Below, in pieces: positions 32,159-41,852 of a DNA stretch of 64,000 nucleotides. Location: the NCBI RefSeq assembly GCF_905404315.1, contig NC_066269.1:4774001-4838000 (forward strand), read 5' to 3'. A program made the position numbers and the translations under genes. The stretch's first letter is position 1, and every line of letters begins with the position of its first letter. This DNA comes from Leptidea sinapis (lineage: Eukaryota > Arthropoda > Insecta > Lepidoptera > Pieridae). Below the pieces are notes generated by a model. It did no database searches. It was not told where the DNA came from and saw only the letters and a list, made by a program, of their open reading frames with translations.

Positions 32159-32238
32159 GTTAACGCTGCTCGCGGCGCCGCAGTTCAGCCTAGTTCAGTG
32201 GTTCAGTGACTTGTGGACCGCCGTCGCGCGCGGACGTG
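32159..32238 (+). promoter_or_regulatory. Core promoter: initiator plus downstream element
   Basis: An arthropod initiator TCAGT at 32203-32207 puts +1 on the A at 32205. GGACGTG at 32232-32238 matches the DPE consensus RGWCGTG and begins exactly at +28, the spacing at which Drosophila DPE works. A second TCAGT lies at 32195-32199. Upstream sequence is CpG-rich (CTGCTCGCGGCGCCGCAG) with no TATA box, as usual for DPE promoters. The combination of two motifs with exact spacing, a GC island and a following splice donor makes this the best host-gene signal in the window. Confidence 0.6.
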
Positions 32239-32372
32239 TAGACGTTGTGACATTCTGTGCTGGATCGTGACAAGTGCTGTACGAAGTTACTACTTACAAC
32301 TGGATGTTATTTTGAATGAATTTTATATGTGTGCGTGATGGATCATTGATATTGGATTGCGTTTTGGATTTA
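32205..32372 (+). other. Predicted first exon (5' UTR or short coding)
   Basis: Runs from the predicted start at 32205 to a consensus donor GTAAGT at 32373-32378, giving 168 nt. It has several ATGs: 32304 opens a 3-codon upstream frame, 32316 opens MNFICVRDGSLILDCVLDL, which stays open to the donor in phase 0, and 32338 stops at once. The ATG contexts are weak, so a noncoding leader is likelier. The gene would continue on the plus strand past a long intron; no exon 2 is recognised. Confidence 0.5.
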
Positions 32373-34435
32373 GTAAGTGTTTATCATTAATTACCTAAAC
32401 CGTAATTCGTAACGTAAAAACAAATAAATAATAATAATTATTAAGAAAACTTAAGTCAATACAGTTGCGTAGGTATATTGTAATTTGTAGATTTTATTAC
32501 GTTTGAAGAGCATAAAATCATTTTACTTTCACCTCTCTCTTGCGCTTTACGTAATTTTTGCTTTCATCTCTATAGATATTTATGCGGTGTGATTTAACTT
32601 AGAAACTTTATTGTTTTTATTTTTATTTTGAAGGTTTCTATTTTATATGACCTTGGTTTTCATGTCAGATCTTGATTCCAAGGTTAATCAGTAATAAACT
32701 CCAAGGTTTAAAGATGCTTACACGTAATAATAGTGAGTAATCAGTAATTGGATGTTTTTAAATTAATGCCTTCATCAACAATAAAATAAATTCTTGAATG
32801 TATTATCTCAGAAATAATGGTAAACAAATAATTTAAGTTAGTACTTTGTGTTACATTATGAGGTGTGTTAGTCCCCTTTACATCGGGAAATTTTCAAGTA
32901 CCTATAAACTTTCAAAATCCGAAAATTATAACTTAATATATCATTGTTTTATGCTTAATCTTTTACACTGACCTTTCAGTTCATTTGAGAGTATCTATCT
33001 ATTATTGTAACAAATATTGCTGGAAATAGTAAGTATAAATTAACTAGCCCAAAATACAAACGAAAAACTATAAATAATATGTAAATACTTAGTAACCTTG
33101 TTAATGAAGATGTAATAAAGTTGATCCTAATATAAATTAATAAGGCACTTTGAATGTATTTGTACTTTCATTCCACTTACTACAGTCATAATGATAATCA
33201 ATCATGGTTTAACCCTCGCACTTCAGGGAAATGTAATGTTATAAAAAAAATGTTACTGAAGACGATTTCTACACTTTCACATCAAAAGTTTGATCTAAAA
33301 TTTGAGATGTTGAAATACAGAATTAAAAGATTAATAAAAATAATTACCAGGGTATCATCAAATGAAAGAGCTTGAAACAAAGCAGGCACAGAAGATTGGA
33401 TGAGTAAGAGAGTTCAGTTTAGTGTGGCCTTGTCATTTAATATAAGTATTGCGCAGTAAAAACTGTATTTGTGTAATGATGAATTCAACTTTATTTTATT
33501 TTGCGAAACAAAATGTTAGCGCTGGCATTTTCCAGTTACTGTATCATAATTCAGTTAATTTATAACCATTATTCAAAATGCATTTGTTTTTGAGAATGCT
33601 CTATAATTTTTATCTTGATTTGACGGTGAAAACTTTTTACCAGCAGCTTAACTTGATAATTGTTTTGACTTATTACTCTATCTTGGATCAGATTATGTCT
33701 CTTTATAGTAATTTAACTAAATTAAACATAATTCAACGGAGCCTAGGATAAGTTTTGGCCAATATCTGCCATGATTTATTCTAAAATATAAATAATTCTT
33801 TAATTCGCAGTTCATAATAATAGTTAAAAGTAAAGTTATAGTAAGATCATTTCAAGAACACTCACAAATGAACTAATTATTTAAATTATAAGGCTTATAC
33901 GTATGTATGTGTATAGTCTATAAGACTAGGATATCATGAAAGAACGAGAGCTTGTAGCAATAACTTTCTGTTTAGGTTTGACCTGTTACGTAGTTCTTTT
34001 GTTCGGAAATCATTTAAGAGATCATTTCTGTTCTGTACAAAATACTCTGTACTTCTCTTGAGTCACTTGTAGACCCGATCATATTTGGTAAAAGCTCCAT
34101 CTTTATATTAACAGGATAATTACCAAGACATATCGTATGGGCGGTTTTTAAAGTGATATGATATATTATACCTAATGAAACCATAAAAATGTATTAAAAA
34201 CCGGTACCGTAGATTACAATAACCGCTCAGTGACACTCGCTTGTTTTGCTGTCTCTTGAACATACATTTCTCTAATCTGTACACGCATTTATTTCACACG
34301 CATGTATTTTTTAACATTATGAATCTTCTTTCTAGTCAAATTAATATTGAGAATGTCGCCTTACTGTTCCCTAAATAATAATTCAAGCAATAGTTAATGA
34401 CATATACATAATTCCGAATATTTTTTTATATAAGA
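32373..34435 (+). other. Probable first intron, repeat-poor
   Basis: AT-rich and free of the common repeats, following the donor at 32373. A 73-codon frame at 33154-33375 has no recognisable domain. Low repeat density may reflect regulatory constraint. Confidence 0.35.
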
Positions 34436-34439
34436 GGGG

Positions 34440-34800
34440 GCAAACGGGACTGTGGCTCATGAGATGTGAGGCAACCGCCCATCTACATCCGCAACAACAG
34501 GCAAGTGATAAGTTGCCAGCCTTTAAGGTGGGAGTTTGTTCTTTCCTTGAAGGTCCCTAAAGAAAACAGCAGCTGGTAGTTGATTCCACAAAGTGGCTGT
34601 GCGAGGCAAGAAATTTCTTGCAAAACGCACTGTTGTGGAATGACAGACGTCAACGTGATGCGGGTAGTATTTTGCATTTTGAATTCGGCCACTGGAATCA
34701 ATCCGAACAGCCCCTCTGAGCACTCTCCGTGATAAATGCGTGAGGGAGAATCCACATCTCTACGCAACGCGAAAGAATCAAGTCGATCGGAGATGTATAA
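34440..34800 (-). mobile_element. Jockey-like LINE, C-terminus, frameshifted
   Basis: Minus-strand frames at 34483-34767 and 34523-34723 share the remnants RIYHGECSEGLFGLIPVAEF, then TTVRFARNFLPRTATLWNQL in the second frame. The shift between them breaks the ORF. The tail lies leftwards (AACAGGCAAGTGATAAGTTG, GGCAAACGGGACTGTGG). Confidence 0.75.
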
Positions 34801-34803
34801 TCA

Positions 34804-34955
34804 TCAATATTTGCATAGAAGTAGTATGGAGTAAGTTTCAGGGCATCCCACTAATCTCGTAATAACGATACAAAAACAATCAATATTTGCATAGAAGTAG
34901 TATGGAGTAAGTTTCAGGGCATCCCACTAATCTCGTAATAACGATACAAAAACAA
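34804..34955. repeat. Exact 76-bp tandem duplication
   Basis: TCAATATTTGCATAGAAGTA to CGATACAAAAACAA occurs at 34804-34879 and again at 34880-34955 with no difference seen. It is either very recent or an assembly artefact. Confidence 0.9.
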
Positions 34956-34959
34956 TGTT

Positions 34960-35570
34960 CAATGATACTTTGCACATCACGGAACTAGTGTAGGACGACA
35001 GCTTATCACAACTAGCCTTGATCTTATCAATGACATTATATCAGGCCCTTCTGTTCCTACCCAACGTATTAGTGGGACAGAGATAGTTATCGGTGTAATT
35101 GTTACATCCTTAAACTGTATGGTGATAAAGTAATACATAATGTGCATATAAACAAACGGAACTAATTTACACCCACACTTTTGTATTTATTTTCCTACAA
35201 TAAAGCGTAATGCAAGTTATTCAAGTTCGTTTGAGTTCGTTTTACTATCAGTACCATATATACATCGCATACCCAGAAAATGTTTCTATATAGTTTTAAT
35301 TGAATACCTAATAGGTAACTCAAGGCTCAAAATCACCCTTTGCTCGCAAACAATTTGGCATAATAAACAATTCTGTCCAAAATGAGAAATTATGTAAGCA
35401 AAAATACAATTTTATAATAACTTTCTCGAGATAGATATTAGATAAATATACATATAAAGGATCTATAAACACGATACCTTCTTTTCAGTAGCAGAGTCTG
35501 TAAGAAGAAAAAGTAACATAATATATTTATAAAAAACTAAAAAATACTCTAAGAAGCACAACAATACTAA
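34960..35570. other. Unassigned
   Basis: No supported feature; a minus-strand 62-codon frame at 35463-35651 has no domain. Confidence 0.35.
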
Positions 35571-35571
35571 A

Positions 35572-35872
35572 GTATTCGAAAATTTTCTAGTATTAGATAA
35601 ATCAATTAAAGATAATGGTTGAAATTTAAAATTAACATCAATTCCTGTCATATCGACGATAGATGAAAATTATATAAATTAACAAAAATCTTATTTTGTT
35701 TTTTTTTGCAAATTGAAATATGGAATAATTTTATCAATTTAATGTATTGTCATTGGTTCTCGATAAATCTACGAAGTTTGAACGAAATCTGGCGGTTTAA
35801 AGTGGGTTAAAAACGCGCCACAATCAGTCGGTTACAAACAAACATACACATAAGTGAAGGTGATAAAGAGCG
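35572..35872 (+). repeat. Interspersed repeat, pair with 20256-20560
   Basis: Same landmarks as 20256-20560, including TTAAAGATAATGGTTGAAAT, AATTATATAAATTAACAAAA and GTCGGTTACAAACAAACATA, with a T-rich 20-bp insertion near 35693-35715. Confidence 0.65.
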
Positions 35873-36244
35873 TGTAAAAAAAGCGCTGAATTAGTAGGAA
35901 AAAATATTTTCTTGCTCCAAAATAACAATTTTATCTAAATTGTTATTTTGCAGAAATTAATTAAATTTTTTGTTGTTTCGTTACATGATTTAATTACATG
36001 GTCTAGAAACCTTATTTCAAAGTACAGTTAATTTAAATTACAAATGAAAGCTTGAAGGCATAGTGAAGTTATAACCTGCGAAAGTACTAATAGCATCATC
36101 CAGATTACTTCTTTTGGTAATTATGACCTGTTTTAAATAAAACCATCGAACATACCGTAAGAATTTTATCTTAGCCGAAGTAATCACGACGAACAAATGC
36201 GGAGAGGTACTGAAATTTCGCTCAAACAGCATATTTTATAAATT

Positions 36245-36500
36245 TAGAAAGTGTTCCAAACAAATGTGTTATGAAATTCAAAAGAAATTGTTAAAAGACG
36301 TTTATGTGATAAAGGTTATTATAACACAAATGACATTTTTATTGTTACCAAATTATATGAAAAAAAAAGTAGAAGCCCGCTGAGTTTCTTGCACCCGTTC
36401 TTCTTAGGTCTAAGGCATAAATAAAGTGGAAGTTTTTAAAGTTCATTAAGTAATTTCAGATGCGATTTTGAAGAAAAATATTTGAATTCGATATAAAATG
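36245..36500 (+). mobile_element. LINE family A, 3' end
   Basis: TTCCAAACAAATGTGTTATG, AGAAGCCCGCTGAGTTTCTT, GCACCCGTTCTTCTTAGGTC and TTTGAATTCGATATAAAATG match 8420-8700 with a collapsed middle. Confidence 0.75.
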
Positions 36501-37375
36501 CGGTACAAGCAGAGAATCAATCTCTATTCAGAAAACAATTTAGTTTTTATTTTCTTAACCAGAAAATAGATTTTACCACTTGCACACTACTGGAGCCCCG
36601 AAAATTCAAGCAGTTTTACGTTGCTTATGGTCAAATGGTTCGCGTTGATTCTGGGCCAGCAGACCAGAGATGAGACCAATACTCCATATTATGTGGCCCG
36701 AACTGTGAACATTATAGATCTCAAAATCTATGGAAGCCAGCTCTCCGATACTTGACGAGCCACTAAAAACGTCTAAGTCTGGGGTTTGAAATGAAAAAGA
36801 TTTCATGTCTAGAAAATCCTTCGAAAGAACAAATTGTTTAGTTAACCAGTTGCTGACATATTATTTTCTATGTTCACAGTAAACATTATAGCGTCGTTGA
36901 TATGTGCTAAGCTTACAACCATCGAAATTACCTGCACTGCCAAATATATGTTTCACAACAATATATTATTAGGTTAGTAGTCCAACATTTTTATATTAAT
37001 CTAATGTATCAATTTATTATTAATGATTTCAAATGCAGGTACTTACTCAACAAATTGTTGAACAACTTCTTTTGCAAACATGAAATTGTGTTTTTTATTT
37101 TATTTTAAATAATAAGTGACTAGAATGCTACAGCTGTTTTTAATAGAAAAATATTGAAAATTTAGTATATATAGCCTGATAGGTGTAAATGTGTGTGTGG
37201 GGGATAAAATAATGACCAAATGGTTAATTATAACAACTGTATAATTTCAGTAAATTGAATCTCAAACGAGATGGATAAATACGTGCTAACATTTTGATTT
37301 TGAATGAAAATGAAACGATAGTGAATTTATTTCAGAAGAAAAACTTTACCCCACACTCTAGCAAAACAAATAATA
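36501..37375. other. Unassigned
   Basis: A 66-codon minus frame at 36606-36806 lies over ATACTCCATATTATGTGGCC, which resembles the minus-strand RT block at 30520 and may be LINE-derived. Otherwise AT-rich and featureless. Confidence 0.3.
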
Positions 37376-37377
37376 GG

Positions 37378-37965
37378 TTAACTTAAATCAAGCCGGCCCA
37401 CATTCTAGCGCTCTACAAAGCGCAGTTCCGTCCACACATGGAGTATTGCTGTCATCTCTGGTCTGGCGCACCCCAGTATCAGCTCGATCCATTTGACCGC
37501 GTGCAACGCAGAGCAGCTCGAATTGTCGGGGACCCAGTGCTCTGCGAACGGCTGGATCACTTGGCGTTGCGTAGAGACGTCGCTTCATTGTGTGTCTTCT
37601 ACCGCATTTATCACGGGGAGTGTTCCGAAGAGCTGTTTAACCTGATTCCTGCCGCCGAATTCCACCTTCGCACGACTCGCCACAAGTTAAGATATCATCC
37701 GCACCATCTGGATGTGTGGCGGTCCTCCACAGTGCGGTTTTCAAGGAGCTTTCTTCCGCGTACTACAACGCTGTGGAATGAGCTTCCTTGTGCGGTGTTT
37801 CCGGGACGATACGACATGGGTACCTTCAAAAAAAGCGCGTACACCTTCCTTAAAGGCCGGCAACGCTCTTGTGATTCCTCTGGTGTTGCAAGAGAATGTG
37901 GGCGGCGGTGATCACTTAACACCAGGTGACACGTACGCTCGTTTGTCCTCCTATTCCATAAAAAA
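37378..37965 (+). mobile_element. Jockey-like LINE, C-terminal reading frame and 3' UTR (best preserved)
   Basis: A 157-codon open frame (37438-37911), extending upstream without stop to about 37393, encodes the region after the RT palm: MEYCCHLWSGAPQYQLDPFD, RVQRRAARIVGDPVLCERLD, VFYRIYHGECSEELFNLIPA, FSRSFLPRTTTLWNELPCAV, then FLKGRQRSCDSSGVA. The RT catalytic YxDD box and endonuclease are absent by 5' truncation. The 3' UTR ends TCCTATTCCATAAAAAAAAA. The frame is intact over about 500 bp, so the insertion is young compared with 30240 and 34440. No host function. Opposing frames (98 and 97 codons) are shadows. Confidence 0.9.
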
Positions 37966-38069
37966 AAAATACAAAACAAAAAGAAAATCAAACAATACTA
38001 AATGATCCGTGTGCCACTGGTCTTACAAAATTTGAATCTACTCAGTAACAGTTGTGTCCATACTTAGAT

Positions 38070-38215
38070 TAAGGATTGGTCTACAAGTACCGTACTACTA
38101 CCTAACAACAATAGCTTCTTTATTACGGCAACGATTAGATGCTTGTGTGCGTGGCATCTTGACACACAATGGAATCTTTTAAATTTAGTAACATACGCTT
38201 CGTGTTATTTTACAT
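38070..38215 (-). mobile_element. THAP-element intron fragment, minus strand
   Basis: The reverse complement carries AAAATAACACGAAGCGTATG, GTCAAGATGCCACGCACACA, AGCATCTAATCGTTGCCG and GACCAATCCTTAATC, matching 10220-10390. The exon part is absent. Confidence 0.65.
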
Positions 38216-38440
38216 AATTTTTTTTATTTTTTTATTTATTAAGGACAATCAACGGGTTACAACTAATCATTATTAAACTAAACAAAATGAGGTACTTACA
38301 AATTATTATTGTTAAATTGTAGACCCACTTAGAGATTGCCACAGCTTGCAAAAGAGATACTATTTGGAAGCAGAAGAAAAAAAGAGGGACAAGATATTAT
38401 AAGATCCAACTAGCTGGATCTACTACAATGAACATATAAC

Positions 38441-38586
38441 ACACAATTAGAGCTAATTAAAAAAAAAAAACTAATAATAAAATTTTCAAAATCTAGTATA
38501 ATTAACAAATAATACACAATTAGAGCTAACTTAAAAATATAATCAAAAAACCTAATAATGAAATTTTCAAAAACCCAAATACGAAT
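38441..38586. repeat. Diverged 73-bp tandem duplication
   Basis: ACACAATTAGAGCTAA starts at 38441 and 38514, and both units continue with CTAATAATRAAATTTTCAAA. The minus frame at 38410-38619 overlaps it and is AT-rich chance. Confidence 0.6.
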
Positions 38587-38639
38587 AAATTGAAATAATA
38601 TTATATTAATAAAATACAAAATAATTACTGAAGATATGT

Positions 38640-38850
38640 GATCACAAGATCGCCGTAGTTTTAATTTAGAATTAGAGGCATTTTTAATTTATTACAAACA
38701 TAGTACAATTTTCTTTACAAAACTAACAAAACTATGTCATGTTAAATAGTATAATAATTAATAAATTTTCGTACTATATTTATCTAGATTGAATGATTAG
38801 CATGGCTCAAACTGTAAATGTGAGGGATATTTTGGTGATGAAATGTAAAG
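38640..38850 (-). repeat. Interspersed repeat, inverted partner of 10500-10760
   Basis: AAGATCGCCGTAGTTTTAAT, AAACTATGTCATGTTAAAT and GATTAGCATGGCTCAAACTG are complements of landmarks at 10540-10735, with about 40 bp extra in the centre. Confidence 0.6.
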
Positions 38851-38904
38851 AAAAAATGAGTTTTCTTCTCATACTCTGTAGATATATAATTATTATTGTA
38901 TAAA

Positions 38905-39080
38905 TATAGGATTATCAATTAATACGGCTTTACTCACGTTTTCGGTGTCGGTACCGACTAGTTTCGGACCATTCGGAGGTCCTTCATCAGGGTGAGTGTG
39001 GTGGATTCGCGATAACGTCCCACCTCTTACAAACCCGACAAAAACGTGAGTTAAGCCGTATTCATAGATAATTGAATAAT
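38905..39080 (-). mobile_element. Inverted-repeat element with a three-way hammerhead-like fold
   Basis: On the minus strand: stem I GTGAGT/ACTCAC (plus 38992-38997 with 38932-38937), core CTGATGA (38984-38990), stem II GGACC/GGTCC with 7-nt loop (38966-38982), GAAAC (38961-38965), then stem III GTCG/CGAC with a GTAC loop (38947-38958). A clear NUH cleavage site is not seen. The ends AATACGGCTTTACTCACGTT and ACGTGAGTTAAGCCGTATTC are inverted repeats. Confidence 0.6.
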
Positions 39081-39084
39081 GACT

Positions 39085-39544
39085 CACGAAAGTTTTAATA
39101 ATTTAAATATAGTATTTATATAAACCGTCGAGAAATGGTTTTAATTATGGGCTATTTTGGCGACTTAAACTGCACGCATTATATTCGACAGGGTCTATCA
39201 CTTACCATAAAGCAAACATTAAGTTCGTCTCTTCAATTTTTCTCATAAAAAAGTCTCGAGTCTTGTCGAGTTGCGTTTATTTTACCGTCAATTTATATTA
39301 GTCAATGCCTACGCCGTAGACCAAAGCTTGTAATGAATCGAGTAGACTAATCAGTGATACAATGAAAGTAAAAGTGTCAAGTCATTAAATAGCGACCAAG
39401 ATAATGGTTGTGAGAGGAAAGCTGCTTCCTGGTGGGGAACCGCACCACTCGCTACCGCCGCTGATGGTACTACCACCGCTAAACAACTACACAGAAATTT
39501 TCCGTCGTGAAAACTTCATATAACGAATTATTGGATAGGTTACG
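39085..39544. other. Unassigned
   Basis: No repeat match. A GC-richer patch at 39415-39490 (ACCGCACCACTCGCTACCGC) has no signal that can be named. Confidence 0.35.
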
Positions 39545-39720
39545 ATTAACTCTACTAAAAGGCATAAAAGGCATTTATTTTCTCAAAATTGATTCCTTTA
39601 GAATTCTTTTTGATGTCATTTGTAATAACTACTAGATACTACTACCGCCGCTCTGAGAGAGAAGAAGCGGCGCAAGAAACTCTCCCAGCATTCTTTTTTT
39701 GCGCTCTTTTCAATATCTAA
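39545..39720 (-). mobile_element. LINE family B, 3' UTR, minus strand
   Basis: AAGGCATTTATTTTCTCAAA, CTCTGAGAGAGAAGAAGCGG and GCAAGAAACTCTCCCAGCAT are complements of 6250-6420. Confidence 0.85.
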
Positions 39721-39724
39721 GATT

Positions 39725-39778
39725 TATTACGTCAACATTTCGTCTTATAAAAAATATTGCGATATCTGTATTGCAGAC
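39725..39778 (+). promoter_or_regulatory. Candidate promoter: CRE and TATA box
   Basis: TTACGTCA at 39727-39734 matches a CRE/ATF site and TATAAAAA at 39746-39753 a TATA box, which would place transcription start near 39776. It lies directly after a LINE tail and before a short ORF. Either motif alone could be chance in AT-rich DNA. Confidence 0.3.
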
Positions 39779-39867
39779 GACTAGTAGTAGTATCCGACTA
39801 TATCATATATTCTGTTGGCAGTTTTTCGTGCCAAAAGAATGGCAGGCGTGACTGGCATGGCAGTGCT

Positions 39868-40005
39868 ATGGTGTGTGCGGTCAACGTACCGAGTACCGAC
39901 AGCACAACAACGAGTGAAAGTTCGCGCCACTGTTACGTGGTCTTGTGTTTACTTGTCTTGCCCGCAACTGTCATCAGCTACATAATATTTACAAGCGATA
40001 ATTAA
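39868..40005 (+). CDS. Short ORF, predicted single-pass membrane peptide (45 aa)
   Basis: ATG with G at -3 and +4; stop TAA at 40003-40005. The first 20 residues are polar and rich in S and T (VPSTDSTTTSESSRHC), followed by a hydrophobic segment YVVLCLLVLPATVISYIIF at residues 23-41 and a short TSDN end. Base composition is clearly more GC-rich than its neighbours, and no repeat family is recognised in it. The open frame extends upstream without an earlier ATG, so this could be part of a spliced exon. An overlapping 48-codon ATG frame starts at 39839. No family recognised. Confidence 0.25.
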   Translation: MVCAVNVPSTDSTTTSESSRHCYVVLCLLVLPATVISYIIFTSDN

Positions 40006-40130
40006 ATCTGTGACGGTAGAGTTTTGCTCATAATTCGGGTTCACAATTCATATAATATGTATTATTAATTCAAATCATTTAAAACACAACACTTATGTGG
40101 AAATTGAATGGAAATTTTAGTGAAGTTTTA

Positions 40131-40424
40131 CCAGTGGGAGGCTCATTTGCACAGGATGCCGGCAAGATAATGGGTACCACAACGGCGCCTATTTCTGCTT
40201 TGAAGCAGAAAGTTGGCCTGAAGGGCGCCGTCTCTAGTGAACTTACTGGGCAAACAAGACTTAACATCTTATGTCTCCAGGTGACGAGCACAATTGTAGT
40301 GCCGCTCAGAATTATTAGGTGTTTCAAAAATTCCGAGCGGCACTGCATTGTAATGGGCAGGGCGTATCAATTACCATCAGCTGAACGTCCTGCTCGTCTC
40401 GTCCCTTATTTACATAAAAAAAAA
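40131..40424 (+). mobile_element. Family M short repeat, full length
   Basis: Begins CCAGTGGGAGGCTCATTTGC and ends GTCCCTTATTTACATAAAAA. An internal hairpin is formed by TGCCGCTCAGAATTATTAG and ATTCCGAGCGGCACTGC. No consensus pol III boxes were identified, so whether it is a SINE or a LINE 3' end is open. Minus and plus frames of 89 and 117 codons overlap but are not genes. Confidence 0.85.
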
Positions 40425-40428
40425 TGTC

Positions 40429-40508
40429 AAAGCCCCTTTATGAGCTGATGTAGCTTTACCAAGTGTTGTTGCAATATGCTATGTTATTGTCACTCTCTAT
40501 AGTAAATA
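40429..40508 (+). repeat. Small repeat, partner of 27654-27750
   Basis: AAGCCCCTTTATGAGCTGAT, GTAGCTTTACCAAGTG and TGTTATTGTCACTCTCTAT match 27654-27750. Confidence 0.55.
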
Positions 40509-40531
40509 AATATATTTTTTATTATATTTAT

Positions 40532-40572
40532 TCACACACACACACACCGAGAGACACACACACATACAGAGT
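40532..40572. repeat. CA/GA microsatellite
   Basis: CACACACACACACACCGAGA followed by GACACACACACATACAGAG, an imperfect dinucleotide tract. Confidence 0.85.
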
Positions 40573-40616
40573 GCACTTTTTGACCTTTCGGTTCATATTG
40601 TTAACCATAGAATGTT

Positions 40617-40712
40617 AATTGGTTGCAATTACAGCACAGGCTATGCCTAGTGTAGGGACCAAACATGATGTAATATTATGTGATAAAGTGTCTGTATATA
40701 ATAAATAAATAA
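40617..40712 (+). mobile_element. tRNA-derived SINE, 3' tail only
   Basis: ACAGCACAGGCTATGCCTAG, TGTAGGGACCAAACATGATG and AAAGTGTCTGTATATAATAA correspond to the last third of the SINE body at 7880-7950. Confidence 0.5.
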
Positions 40713-40949
40713 ATATTTAAAAAAAATATATACTGAGAAGTAGATGACAACAAATAAATACCTTATTTGTTCAAGATCGTTGGTAATTTGTTAGTATTCT
40801 TTCAACGAGCGATCATTACTGACAATAGACAAACAATGGTTTGACCTATGACTTCTGCAACGAACGATTATCGTCTTGCTCTTTTTATTAAAAGCACAAT
40901 ATATATGCAATTAATATCCAGTTTTCGCACAACATCTGGATCAAAGAGG

Positions 40950-41150
40950 ATGTAAATACTACGTAATAAGATGCGGGAGTGCCTAAGTAAAGATTTGACG
41001 TAAGTTTGAAATAGTAGTAATTACAGTATCGCGATTCGCGACGAAGTATAATCCGGCTAAGTTTGAAAGCGAACAGTTGCTTAAAACGTAGTGGATTTCG
41101 GCTATCTCCGTTTTTTTACAATATTATAGCCGTCATCCGTCAATCTGTCA
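40950..41150 (+). mobile_element. Family Q element, copy without insertion
   Basis: GGATGTAAATACTACGTAAT, GTGCCTAAGTAAAGATTTGA, GAAATAGTAGTAATTACAGT, TCCGGCTAAGTTTGAAAGCG and TAGCCGTCATCCGTCAATCT match 53550-54160 once the insertion there is removed. Confidence 0.65.
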
Positions 41151-41849
41151 ATGGAAATATAATTTGGTGAACGCCATGGAAATATTTTCAAACGGCATTG
41201 CTATGTGTTCGGGGTCTCAGTGGTTTAGAACATAACTTTCCTATACAATTTTTTATTTGAACAAATATTTGTGAAAGAACCCGCTCCCCTGTTAGTTCCT
41301 TCAAACGCTCTTACCCATCGGATGCTAGCCCTAAGTAAACCACCCGATACCTACATCATTTCAAAATAAATAAAGTTGACAAAACACACCAAAATTAATA
41401 AATTATGTATTTTTACGAATATCATATAGTCCATAGATTCGGGTACAAATTAATATTTGTGTATAAATTCCCAGAAGTGAGGAAATCGTCGTTCCATTAC
41501 AAGAAAAAATATAATTGAAGCTAAAAACTTGGTCATTGTTTAAACAGTAAAACAATTTGTGAGCGGAATACTAAGCAAGCAGAAATGATAAATGTTAGCA
41601 CAATTGTCCAAATATATGAAGAGCAATGACCCCACCCGACCAAATAAATGCTATTTTTATTTATTATCAATGAAAGTTTACAACTTTCATAGAAATTATC
41701 TGCTTTGTGTACGACAATCGTGTTTGTAACCGGATCTCAATTGGAGATTCGTTAGCATTACAATATCATTATAATTTGTCTAGTCAGTGATTTAAATTTG
41801 CCGTTTTTAGGGTTTCGTACCCAAAGCGTAAGGTCCCCCACCCTTTCAC
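41151..41849. other. Unassigned
   Basis: Includes ATTTGTGTATAAATTCCCAG and AAGTGAGG near 41455-41490, shared with the right flank of the hairpin at 30973. Otherwise nothing. Confidence 0.35.
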
Positions 41850-41852
41850 TAA

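Noticed and set aside
37438..37911. 157-codon frame as a host gene
   Set aside because: Its motifs (WSGAPQYQLDPFD, RIYHGECSEELF, TTTLWNELP) are those of a jockey-like LINE and recur in broken form at 30 and 34 kb.
40095..40448. 117-codon frame
   Set aside because: Falls almost entirely in a family M repeat that occurs about ten times in the window.
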